A DNA stretch of 64,000 bases, taken from contig CM062819.1 in NCBI GenBank assembly GCA_031772625.1, positions 825,776,503-825,840,502 on the forward strand. Direction: 5' to 3'. The notes beneath the pieces were generated by a model that saw only the letters and a program-made list of their open reading frames with translations, was not told the origin of the DNA and did no database searches. Positions 11,211 through 21,864 of this stretch are shown in pieces. The first letter of the stretch is position 1. Every line of letters begins with the position of its first letter. The translations under genes were made by a program, and so were the position numbers. The DNA is from Pinus tabuliformis. Its lineage: Eukaryota > Streptophyta > Pinopsida > Pinales > Pinaceae.

Positions 11211-12550
11211 TGGCAACAACAACACCAAGTCACTCTCCCCCTTTGACATCAAGGGCAAAGGGCGAACCAAGATGTTCTCCCCTTTTGATATACATTATGT
11301 TGCCCATGCTCCCCCTGAGTACATGCTGAATTATCTGTTTGAGCTCCCCCGTTATACATGCTGAGATGCACTATATCATCCATGCTCCCCCTCAGCATAT
11401 GCAGAGTCTGCAAAAATATTATCTAAAAGAATAACATGACTCTATAACTCAACTAAGTGAGTATGACTTTCTTATCACAAATGACTCATACATACATCCA
11501 TCTCCCAACCAAGTGGGGATATATCGAATTTGACTCATCCTCCCAACCAAGTGGGGATATACCAATTTATACATGACTGAAATGTAGCAGTTATTACATC
11601 ATCCTTCCCATGAAAAGTGGGGATATAAATTACATCATATGATCAAAAAGGATTACGACAGACAGAGACAAATTATTACATCATGGGTCTTTATATGCCC
11701 TTTACATCGAATGATATACATGATATTTATAATAGAGACCAAATATCTAAACAATACCATGATACTCATCAAAAACTATCATATGATCTACACCATCAGC
11801 AACATTTTTCAACAACATCCAGACCAGCAACCTGTATATGTCCATCATTAGTTCCCAAAATATCATCAACCTGTGTCAAAGTATGTCTGCATATATCAAC
11901 TCATCCTCTTGATCTCATCAAGATCAACTTGCTTCATTTCCTTAGTAGAAAGAGCCTTATCATAACCTTCCATGAATCAACTAAGCATATGTCATATCTC
12001 CAAGCGGTGGCACAAAATCATTCACATCATATCATATGTATGTGAAAACACCATAGACATCATTATCAAGAACTGCATGATCTTTCCACAAGAACCTTCA
12101 TTATATCATCACTAGGGAACATCCCACATCATCAACCATGATAATCAACATATGTGAGTATCAACCTATCATCATAAAGTAAGAACTCATCATCATTGAT
12201 TAGGTACCAAAGACTTCTAAACATAATGCCAACAATGCTTTATTAGAAGCATAGCATGTTCTCCCCCTGAACCTGTTCCACCTGTTCACTGTCAGATCTG
12301 ATCATTGCATATGTTAGTAAGAAGTATCAAAGCATCATCATCAATCAGATATACATTAACTTATGAGGATCAAAAGCACTTCTAAATAACATCCATAGAC
12401 TATATTCATCTATCATTATGACAGAAAATATAACTAATAATTGTCTGAAACATATCAAATCAATTTTTCTGAGTCTGTCCCACTGCATTTTTCTTCAAAC
12501 CACATATACGTGACTGTGTAGCTTCTAACCCACGTATATATGCAACTTGT
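11191..12550. other. Element B interior without coding content
   Basis: About 1.3 kb between the gag-like region and the 3' LTR shows no pol domains on either strand. The motif CCAAGTGGGGATAT or close variants appear three times between 11505 and 11635. On the - strand there are several GGGGGAG tracts. This is where an autonomous copia element would carry integrase and RT, so their absence suggests a deletion derivative or a non-autonomous family. Confidence 0.6.
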
Positions 12551-12635
12551 CTTTACGAAACTTGCGTATGAGAGTTAGAACATTGAGGTTCCACACTTCC
12601 AGCTCCCTTTGAGTCTATTATGTCTATATACTTTG

Positions 12636-12965
12636 TTATGCCACATATTTCTGACTGTACTTTCTTTTTCTTCCATATCTTCGAGTGTGATGATGTTTCT
12701 CCCTTTGGTATGGTGGCCAAAATTTTCTCATGCATTTCTTTGCTATATGTTCAAACTTGTTACAAGCATAACATATTACATGTTTCATATTCCTTCTATA
12801 ACAGTCAATGGCTTTGTGACCAAACATATTGCAAGCAAAACAATATCCCTTAAAGAACTTGGAACGTGATGATCTTTCTGTGTGATGGTCTTGAACCATT
12901 CTACTTTTGCATCTGGATGCAACATGTCCAAAGTTATGACATATAAAACATTCAACATTATTCAT
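12636..12965 (-). pseudogene. Element B gag-like C-terminus with three CCHC zinc knuckles
   Basis: The - strand frame shows three CX2CX4HX4C knuckles: CFICHNFGHVASRC, CFACNMFGHKAIDC and CYACNKFEHIAKKC. They are spaced by roughly 20 residues and sit in a basic context. Such knuckles bind RNA and are typical of the nucleocapsid part of gag. The segment lies just downstream, in - strand sense, of the coiled-coil part at 13026-13535. Three knuckles in a row is more than the single one found in most plant copia gags. Plus-strand frames here (12609-12869) are shadows. Confidence 0.8.
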
Positions 12966-13025
12966 TGGAGAAAATGACTGACTATCACTTTCACAGTTAG
13001 GAGTAAAATATTTTCTTTGAAGACT

Positions 13026-13940
13026 TTATTTCCTTGGTTGTTGATGGGATTGACCTCTCATCTTCTTGTTGAGCATTTCATATTTTGCATTAGAGTTCCT
13101 TGCCTCACCTTGTGAGCTAGATTCACCTTCAACATATTTATGAAAACCAAGACCAGTTTTGATGGTAGGAGACCTTTGACTACTAAGAATATTATCTAAA
13201 ATCTTAGTACTGTCTTGAAAGCGTAATAGTTTATCCTTTTCTTCTAATTTACCTTTTAAGATATTTACCTCAACCTGATATTGCTCTTCCTTTTCCAGAT
13301 ATTGCTTCTTCAAGATTTCTTCAGCCTTTCTTCCTTCTTCCACTTGTTTCCTTAATTTGAGAATCTCATTTTCTTGTTTTTCATCTGCTTGAGGTAGTTC
13401 TTCATTCTGCTTGTTTTCTAGATCTTTTTTTAGAGAGAAGATCTTAGCTTCAAGATTTATATAGTAACTGGATCTGTCTTGAAGTCTCTTGATTGTTATA
13501 CTCTGATCATTTATTTCATTTCTTAATGATGTCACTTCATAGTGCAGCTTTTGGCATTGATCTTCCTTTTCCTTGTACTGCTTCCTTACTTTGTTTGCTT
13601 CCTCTAGCTGAGCTTTTAATCTGGTAACTTCTTCTTTGAAGGCACACTCCCTTTTGTTAAATAAATCTTTTTGATCTCTGATTTTAACTTTTGTCTCTAT
13701 GTTTCTTTCACGATCACTTCCAATATCTCCAAATTTGCATGAAAAAATAAAAGTATCACTAGAACACCAAAATTTGTACCTGATGCTTCATTTGCTTGTC
13801 CATCTTCAATCTGAGGTGATTCGAAATCTAAATACTTGCTTCCACCTAACGGCTAATTGTCTCTCCTGCTGTCGTTGTTCCTTTGAGTTGTCTTCTTCTT
13901 CTGAGGTGCTTTCTTCTTTAGCTTCTTTCCCATTGTTCTA
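13026..13940 (-). pseudogene. Element B gag-like N-terminal and coiled-coil region
   Basis: The longest open part, 13535-13026, translates to a strongly charged heptad-rich protein rich in Lys, Glu and Leu (for example LEAKIFSLKKDLENKQNEE and EILKLRKQVEEGRKAEE). This fits a long coiled coil. The coiled coil continues upstream to about 13700. A basic start (MGKKLKKKAPQ) is visible near 13930, shortly after the primer site. I do not see the globular capsid-like domain usual in copia gag. The protein would probably multimerise, but a particle-forming role is inference. Broken in a few places. Confidence 0.65.
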
Positions 13941-13980
13941 CAGACCTCCTTCAAGAGATCAAGCTTCTACCAAAGGAACT

Positions 13981-13992
13981 GCTCTGATACCA
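13981..13992 (-). other. Element B primer binding site (tRNA-iMet type)
   Basis: On the - strand the sequence is TGGTATCAGAGC, the well-known plant retrotransposon site complementary to the 3' end of initiator methionine tRNA. It lies two bases from the right LTR, which fixes the orientation of element B as - strand and identifies 13995-15800 as its 5' LTR. Confidence 0.9.
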
Positions 13993-13994
13993 AT

Positions 13995-15800
13995 TGTTGG
14001 AAATAATACTTGGGGGGGGGGGGGGGAGGTGAATCAGTAGTAGTCAAATCAATAACATTTTTCTTTTTATACTCAAATTCATATACACTACTTCAGTGAA
14101 GGTAACTCGTGTGTACATGCAACTGTGTTTAAGGCAACCATCGTATATCCAACAAACTTATGATTCAGTTAATTCATCATATGTTGATCTTTAATCAATG
14201 CATCGCTACTTCATTAACCATATAAATAGTAACCATGTGCAGTAATATCAGAACAAACCATAACACATAAGAAACACACATGGACACCAAGATTTAAGTT
14301 GTAAACCCAATGCGGGACAAAAACCACCTGTTGTTATCTTCTTTTTAATATAAGAAAAACCTATTTACAATATTGTACTGGTGCAAACTCATACCAATAC
14401 GCAGGCACCCACCTGCAGAAGGCTACAACCTTCTCTCGTTCTCTAGCTTCTACTGGAAGGGAGCTACAAGCCCCTAGCCCTTGTACGAGCCGATCTATTT
14501 ACTAGTACGTAGGCGCTGGCCTACTGAAGGCTCCAACATTCACTCGTTCTCCAGCTACTACTGGAAGGGAGCTCCAACCCCCTAGCTCTTGTACCGGCCG
14601 ATATGTTTACCAATATGTAGGCACCGGCCTACAGAAGGCTACGACCTTCTCTCTTCCTCCAGGGATCACATTTCATAAATTTTCAGACTGGATACTCCTA
14701 GAACACAACACCATAATATGAAGGCCACGTTTCATCAAATTTTCATACTGGACCCATCAACAACATTGAAGCTCAAAGTCAATCACCACTACAATACAAC
14801 CATGAAATACATCTGCATTAACCAATCATTGAAACTCAATCATCAATCTTTGAATCACCCACAACTGAATCACTGAAGTCCCATCATCATTGAAGAAAAT
14901 CACAATCAACCAATCAATCTGAAAATTTAGTATAATGTCATTAAAAACAGAGTCACCGGAACACAGAGTAGAACCCAAAATTCTGCAACAACAGCTAGAT
15001 CCAACTGCAACCTAAAATATCATATATCATAATGTATACGCTACTCTGATGAACCAAACTAGCGTGTATACACTCTTTTACCAAATCCAACTAGCGTATA
15101 CATCTGCAAATATTAATTCATAATTTTGCCGCTATTCCAGACTTCAGTCATACCCAGATCATAACATTTACAGAACAATACATGCGTCAATATTCCAATC
15201 TAGATTATACATGATCAAACCATATAATGATAATTCATTTCAAGCCTTAAGATCCCGATCCATCATTAGATCTTATCCCTCATCAACAGCTAAAGATCAT
15301 CCTTAGTTTAGATCAAGCAAAGCACCATCAGCTGATAACCTGCATACTAGATCTCACACTTCATCAGATATTCAATACTTGCTCACCTGGCCTAATGATA
15401 TTTTCCTCCTTTTATATTTTTAGGCCTTTCTCAATACCATGGAAAAAAACCACTTAGGACCAATACCTTGGACCAAATTCCTAGGGTCAATACCTCGGAC
15501 CAGATACCTTGGACCAATACCATGGATCAAAATACCATGGACCAAATACCACAGACCAAAAGCTTAGTTTTCCAACATATACGCGCTTTTCCTTCTGTGA
15601 AAGTGCATGTGTATGTATACACTACTTGTGTTCAGTGAACCTGCGTGTATATGTAGCTTGGTCAAGGTGAACCCGCATATACCTCTCTTTCTTCTTCTTT
15701 GTAGTCTGATCTGTGATTCTTTGCTGTTGACATGCTACACCGTGATCTTCCATCTGAGTGAGTTGCCATTAAGGACAACACCTGTATCATAATGCCAACA
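13995..15800 (-). repeat. Element B 5' LTR (right on the + strand)
   Basis: It starts TGTTGGAAATAATACTT plus a G run and ends AATGCCAACA on the + strand, with a TGTTGG/CCAACA terminal inverted repeat. It aligns with 9395-11190 throughout, including the 108 bp tandem repeat (14419, 14527, 14635) and the 'ggaccaatacc' block at 15436-15560. Confidence 0.9.
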
Positions 15801-17132
15801 CTCTATTTGGCTGAAAAAGGGATGAACCCAAGGTCGATAAGGAGAAAGTAATAGTTTGATCCAGGATTTCTGAAGATTCTCTTCCATGTACTGCAACGCG
15901 GTTATAAACTAAAGATATTGTTGTTACAGAGACTGAGAAAAGCCAATGTGTGGGAAGAAAATCAATCCTTCGACTAAAGAACTCCTCAAATTGTTGAAAT
16001 ATGTAAAATTGGTGACTAAAGTATGGAAATAATCATCAAAAAAGAAGTTTGAGTGGATCAACGATATGTCAAAAACTGACTTGGAATGCCATTGGCATTA
16101 CCTAGTAAAATTGTGTAATCAGTTGTTGATGCTGAGATGCCTCTCCAACACCACTACTCATTTACTTTCAACGCTTAAAGAGACATTATTCATTGCATAG
16201 ATGTGTATATGACTCCTTCATCCACCTGAATTAAAAGCCAAACTATAGATATATGAGAGATTCATCAGCAAATGGATCATTAAGTTGTTGCAACTGCAAT
16301 CGATTATTGTTTTCTACTTTTTTTTAGTATGGTTTGTTAAAATCACTCCAACATTCTATGGCACTTTTTTAATTTGTGTTTTGATTTCGAACTATAAATC
16401 CCCTTCATTGTTATGAAGGAATGGTTTTGAATTTCTACGAGAAAGCTTTTGGTTTGCACTATTGTAGCTTGGAGGAATCTTAATAAAAAGAGGTACCACT
16501 ACTATTTCACTTATGAGTAGAGTTAACATTTATCGTGTATTATTATCTGAATACTAGTACTCTATTTATGATTTGAATGGTTACTGCATTTTTGTTTGTC
16601 ATATACATTTCCGCAAGAAATCAATCTTTATCACTACTTATGTGTTTAATTGAAATCCTTTAAGTATATGAATGAACAGGTAAATATGATATTTGTGATG
16701 TGTTTCAACAATTGATTTAATTAACTATTTAATTAAATTATTCACCTTTATTTTTGTAACCTCACAAAATATTTGATGATTTATATTATCATGTTTAATG
16801 CAAGCTCTTTATAAGTCACATATATAGAAAAATCTTTCCCGGGATAGATAGTTTAAGTCTATTTATTTATGTTTCTTAGTTTCATTTACATAATAAATTC
16901 CACACTTATATATCACATCCGCTTTTATCTATTATTAAGGGAAAATGGTCCAATAAACCCAGTTGGATCCACTATTCCAAATGGAAAAGGAGTTTCCCTA
17001 TGTTCCCAGTTGAGTGGTTTTTCCCAATGTTGAGGCGGAGATTTTCAAGCCCTCAACATTACCCTAGGATATTAGCCTTCTAGTCATATATTTTTCTTAT
17101 TTCCACCCCCTATTGTTTATTATATACCTGGC
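15801..17132. other. Gene-free stretch
   Basis: No supported coding region on either strand. The sequence is AT-rich with scattered stops. The last part (about 16940-17100) is less AT-rich and leads into the gag-like fragment at 17133, so it may be the leader of that older element. I see no match to the left flank of element B at 8585-9394 beyond general composition. Confidence 0.4.
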
Positions 17133-17721
17133 ATGGCCACATTGAGTTTACATAACATTACCTTAGGGATCCCAGTCTGGTACATTGATCCTCCCACAAA
17201 CACGCCCCCTGATCAACTCAAACCTTACACTTCTTTGACCCTAGTTCAACCTGTTGTCCCTACACCTTCCTTTACTTCAGTTCCTCATAAACCTCAACAG
17301 GGACCTACTCTTGTTGCAAAAGCATTTGGTGAGGGGGAAACTTCCCATGAAAAGGGAACCAAGGACAAGGCAACCCAACTGACACCATCTCCTCCTAAGC
17401 TACCAAATCCTACTCCTCCATGCACTTTGTGTGGTGTTGTTGGTCATGCCACCAATAATTGTCCTTAGCTCCCTCATATCAAGAATATGGTCTCTGATAC
17501 CTTTCCCAACTCCAACATTCCTGAGGTCCATGTCACCTTACAAGAATCAGATAAGAAGAACAAATCCTTACGCTCGAATAACCCTTGTTCTTTGTGTGAT
17601 CATTATGGCCATTATTCTCATCATTGTCACCATATCGAAGACTTTCATGATACACTTCAAGCGCTTTGCGAATTAGGGTCTTCTAATTGTGATTCCACCT
17701 CTAATTCGCAAGTGGAGCCAC
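17133..17721 (+). pseudogene. Gag-like fragment with two CCHC knuckles, of an unassigned older element
   Basis: Two separate CX2CX4HX4C motifs are visible: CTLCGVVGHATNNC near 17420-17461 and CSLCDHYGHYSHHC near 17588-17629. A Pro/Thr-rich linker precedes the first. Such knuckles indicate the nucleic-acid-binding end of a retroelement gag. The fragment is cut by the left LTR of element C at 17722, so it belongs to an older element into which C inserted. Possible continuation is the sequence right of element C at 41250, but I cannot show this. Its family is unclear. Confidence 0.55.
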
Positions 17722-17782
17722 TGTTAGGTTCCTATACCAATAGGAGTCATAATTTTGAATGACTAAGGTTAAGCCTTGTAAT

Positions 17783-19812
17783 TCTCAGTCATGTTGGTAC
17801 CTATCAGCATTCTCAAGAAGATGGAGGAGTGGATTCGTAGGTTTTTCTGGAAGGGTGGCAAGAAAAATGACAGGAAGATCCCCCTAATCAGTTGGGACAA
17901 AGTTTCTAAACCTCTGCTAGAAGGAGGTCTAAACTTCAAGGACCTGCGGATTCATAATATCACTATGGGGGCTAAGATTCTATGGAGACAAATAGCCCCA
18001 AAACCTGGCTGGGCTCAAAAGGTGCTATGGAAGAAATATTTCAGGGTTCATAGGTTACGGAGCTTGGATGATCCTACTCCCACTATTAAAGGATCTCAAA
18101 TTCACAAGCTATGCATGCAGGCCTTACCTCTGATACAAAGCATTCCTTTTGGATCTTGGGTAATGGTGAGCTCATCAATATCTGGAATGACAAAATTATG
18201 AACGAAGAACACTTAGGTGGTGTCCAAGAACTATCTGAGCTTCGAAGCTGGATGTTGAATAATGACGTTAAAACTTTGTGGGATATTCCTATTTGGAAGG
18301 GAAATGTGTGGGCAGGCTGGAAGAAGCCTCAAATTATGATTACTCTTGATCAGGCGTGGTCCTTCCTGTTGACTAAGCTGAAAGGAATGGGTCCAATTAA
18401 TACCAGGAAACAAGATAAGAGAGGCTGGGGCTCTCAGACTAGCTTTTACACAATTGCGCAAGGCTATGCAAAACTCAAAAAAATTCCTCATGTTCCTTGC
18501 TGCCCTGCGATTTGGAGAGGTCTTTGGAGACAAAAGTGTGTGCCGAAAATTGACTTCTTCAACTAGTTATTGTGTCACAACAACATTCTAACAAATGATA
18601 GACTTAAGAAGAAAGGCTTCCTTGGCCCTTCTAGATGCACCCTTTGCTTGGAAAATGAGAAAAATGCCTCTCACTTATTGATCAAATGCAGGTTCGCCAA
18701 AAGTATATGGGAAGAAGCAATTTCCCCATGGGGATCTGCAGTTACTCTGCCCAACACTATTTCTGGCTTCTTTGCTGATTGCGCTCACCTCTATCCCGGG
18801 AATCTCCTCAAGAACAAATGGTTCAAGGCAGCTTGGCTGGCCTATCCAAAATTCATCTTCTGGCACATCTGGATTGAGCGCAATCACAGAATTTTTCAAG
18901 AGAAAGCACAAAGTTATAAGCTAGTTTTGAAAAAAGCCAGCGGCCTGCTCAAGGAGTCCCTTGGTGAGAAGTTTGGGAAGCTGGAGAATAAAATTCTAAG
19001 TCCACAAGACTTGGTGTGGGGGAGTGTGCTTGGTCTCCAGTATTCTGATGGTGAGAGACAGAACAACACTTGGAAAGACTGGCAGATTAGGCTTGTTGAG
19101 GAAGAATTCCACATGTGGCTCCAAAAGCGTGCTAGCTCCTCTTTGTTTTTTGATGGGGCTGCCAAAGGCAATCCGGGCATTGCTGGGGCTGCAGGTGTCA
19201 TTAGGAATGTGGATGGTAGCATTGAGCACAGGTATGCCTAGGGCTTGGGTCATAGTACCAACATGCAAGCAGAGGCTATGGCCCTATTGCAAGGCCTTAA
19301 GCACTTCCAGGATATTGGCATTGAGAAAGTCATTATTCTTGGGGACTCCCAATCCTTGATTAGAATCCTCGTGGATAACACATCCCCTCGTGATTTCTGG
19401 CTAGCAAGAGTGGTTACCAGAATAAGAAAGCTAGTAAGCTCCTTCCTTCAAGTGAACTTTTTTCACATTCTTTGACAAAATAAAAAGGAAGTGGATGCAA
19501 AAGCTAATAAAGTTGTCCTCCTCCCTGTTGGCACTCAGATAAGAGACGGGGTTGAATATTGGGATCCGATCCCTTAATTTTGTTTCTCATGTTCCACTGT
19601 CTTTTACTTCAGCAGTTTTGTATCCACAAGCTTGGGAAAATTCTGGAAATCGACTCGTTTGACGGTATTAAGAAGATCCAGAACATTAAGACTATGGTAA
19701 TAGTTTATTTATCTGTTGAGGGCAGTTGGTCCTTGGGCTATCTGAATTTAATCTACCAACTGGTTTTGCCAATATTTTAATACAAATTATAACCATTTTC
19801 GTAAAAAAAAAA
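17783..19812 (+). mobile_element. 5'-truncated LINE (L1-like, RNase H-bearing) inside the left LTR of element C
   Basis: The left LTR has about 2,030 extra bases compared with the right LTR, where the uninterrupted site reads TTGTAATATTGTAC at 33281-33294. The insert carries the C-terminal part of a plant LINE ORF2, a 3' UTR of about 225 bp and a run of ten A at 19803-19812. The body begins in the middle of the coding region, so it is 5'-truncated as usual for LINEs. Target duplication is at most 2-3 bp (AAT). Because the right LTR lacks it, it inserted after element C arrived. Confidence 0.9.
17791..19577 (+). pseudogene. LINE ORF2 C-terminal remnant: post-RT region, zf-RVT and RNase H
   Basis: The first part (17791-18200) has FFWKGGKKNDRKIPLISWD and GGLNFKDLRIHN, typical of the region after the RT domain in plant L1 elements. 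A zf-RVT zinc-binding region follows near 18534-18720, with CVPKIDFFN, CTLCLENEKNASHLLIKC and an IWEEA block. The RNase H domain at about 19135-19480 has catalytic blocks SLFFDGAAKGNPG, QAEAMALLQGL and IILGDSQSL, giving the D, E and D residues. The frame changes between about 18110 and 18200, and in-frame stops lie at about 18564, 19239 and 19473. The natural stop is TAA at 19575-19577. It is clearly dead. The - strand frames here are shadows. Confidence 0.85.
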
Positions 19813-21864
19813 TATTGTACATACCTTTTCTTTCTGCAAATGTTTTCCATATTAAAAAATTAAAAAATGTAAAGAGGGTATGTCCTAAAATAATAATCAA
19901 AGGACAAAAAAGAATGAGAAAACGTCAAAAAAATGAAAATATATGAACCCCCAAAAAATAAAAGAGACCATGAAAGTGAGAAAATCTAAAATGCCATTAC
20001 TATTTACTTTTATGCATAATAATGATTGTGTGCAGCTTGTTATTCATGCCATAATTTATGGTAATCAAACTGTTTAATCTTGATTATATCGTGCTTTGAA
20101 TTTTATGTTTATAGTTAGAGAATAAAATCTGACCAAACAGTTTAATCTTGGCAAATCATTAGATAGGTAGAGGAAATAAAATGAGCTCATCAGTTTAATC
20201 TAAGCCCTTGGATGATATAAGGTTAGAATTAGATAGTCTACTTTGTAAAAGAAAAGGATTGATAAGGGTTTGCTAGCCTAAATGCAACCAAATAAAATGA
20301 AGAAATAATTGTAGGGTAAGTAAATGGGTAAGTAGAAGAAAGGTTGCAGAAATATCAAGTGATTACACAAAAGAACTTATGTCATGTTTAAATACATCTT
20401 TGAAATGTGCATAAGCAGTAAACAAAGCAAAGACAATGGTTTACAACTTGGTTTATTAAAATCCCCTCAGTCATTTCACCCCTCTACTTACTAATTTCCC
20501 ATAAATAAGTTATAAGTACTTAAATCCTTTAAGTCAAAGAGGCTCAGAGCATTTCTATGACTTTTGGAGGGACCAGACCCTCGGCTTAATGATTATGGAC
20601 AAAAAATGTTAGAATCCCTTTCATAAAATTCATCTCCTTTCATTTCCCCTCATTAGCTTAATAAAACCCCTTTTCCTATGGTTAAATTCATTTGCCTAGG
20701 GAAATTAAAAACCACCATGTAAATTCTATTTCATTCCAAACCCCAAAAAAAGTACTTTATCCTAAGTATCAAACGCATGAAATAAAATGCACATATTTTA
20801 CATTTATGCTTAAGGAATAGTCACTCCGCTCATTTCATATTAATTTCTAATTTTATTATATAAATCCCCTATAATTACCTTTTTCTCGTATATTAATTAA
20901 GTCCCTATGTAAATACCCCCAACCCTTAGTTTTAATAAAAACTATATAAATTACCCATATTCGGATACAACCTTACTTAATTTACCTAATCCCGGTAAAC
21001 CTAAGTTAATCCCATCATTAACCTCACTTGATTCCCTAAATCCGCAATTAAGCCCTGCCCGATCGCTTAACCCAGGATTAATTCCTAAATTAATCCCAAA
21101 ACATTGTGATTAAAACCCCTGGGTACCCCCTCAACTCCTATCCATTTCCTCCATGCATCTTCTCCACCCAACTACTGTTAGATCATAAGCGCCCAAATCT
21201 AATGGACCACAGCCATATTAGCCAAGCCCAATAGCCGACCTTTACCCACCCGATAAGGCGATTTTCCTCGACCCCCCGAATGCTACGTGTTGCACTCTAA
21301 AGTAGATCAAGTGACCCCTCCTAAAAACCTCCCACACCACAAAAGCAGTGCAATGGCCCTCTAATACCACCTCCCTGCTGAACCTGCCAAACCACCTATT
21401 GTTCATTCATAAAATTGCCGCCAAAAAGTCACCATTGCGCCATAAAAGGCCGAGAAGCCCCTTCTCTCATTTTTTTCGCTTGTTTCCTCTATTAACCTCT
21501 GCAAGCCAATGCGACACCTGCAAACTCTGATTTCACCATTTGAACCCTGAATTTGCTCCTGAAGAAGCCACAGAAATCCCGGTTGACTTGTCAGTCCGTA
21601 CCAATTCCAATCGAACTTCTACAGCCACCATGAACTCCAAATTTGCAGATAATTCACCCAAGTCTAGGTATTTCACCAAGAATTACTACTCCCCATTGAA
21701 ATTTGGAAACGTTCAGCCTCTCAAGTATTTTCATTAAGTAAAATTAATTGAAAGATACTTTAAATTTAAAAACCTGCAACCAAACCCTCTAAAAGTTTCC
21801 AATTTCCATTCAAAACATTTGAATAAACCCCCAGAGTCTAATTCAAATCCACAAGAACTGAATA
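19813..21864. other. Non-coding U3 part of left LTR upstream of the LTR gene
   Basis: About 2 kb present in both LTRs (right copy from 33288 to 35337). No ATG-started frame with recognisable content. A pyrimidine-rich stretch at about 21455-21500 (TCTCATTTTTTTCGCTTG) lies some 370 bp before the LTR gene and could be part of its leader. A 65-codon frame at 21540-21737 is kept in both LTRs but begins at TTG, so I do not call it a gene. Confidence 0.6.

Larger units (their letters stand above)
9395..15800 (-). mobile_element. Element B: copia-like, probably non-autonomous LTR retrotransposon
   Basis: Two long direct repeats (9395-11190 and 13995-15800) bound a 2.8 kb interior. The primer site next to the right LTR and a polypurine-like tract next to the left LTR show that the element reads on the - strand. 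The interior encodes only a gag-like protein with a coiled coil and three CCHC knuckles; I see no protease, integrase or RT. The LTR ends form the short inverted repeat TGTTGG...CCAACA. The iMet primer site, the GGAGAT tract before the LTR and the CCHC knuckles suggest Ty1/copia affinity, but this is inferred without pol. No clear target duplication was found (GTCTG versus CTCTA). Hand-sampled LTR difference is about 6-9%. The gag region has a few breaks. Confidence 0.8.

Noticed and set aside
12609-12869. Plus-strand frames over the element B zinc-knuckle region
   Set aside because: Shadows of the - strand gag-like coding sequence; Cys/Phe-rich composition is the reverse complement of the knuckles.
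18231-19268. Minus-strand frames of about 100 codons in the LINE
   Set aside because: Shadows of the LINE ORF2 on the + strand; no domain on the - strand.
21540-21737. 65-codon frame kept at the same length in both LTRs of element C (also 35014-35211)
   Set aside because: It begins at TTG with no ATG, so it is not a credible plant gene; the conservation may only reflect LTR identity.
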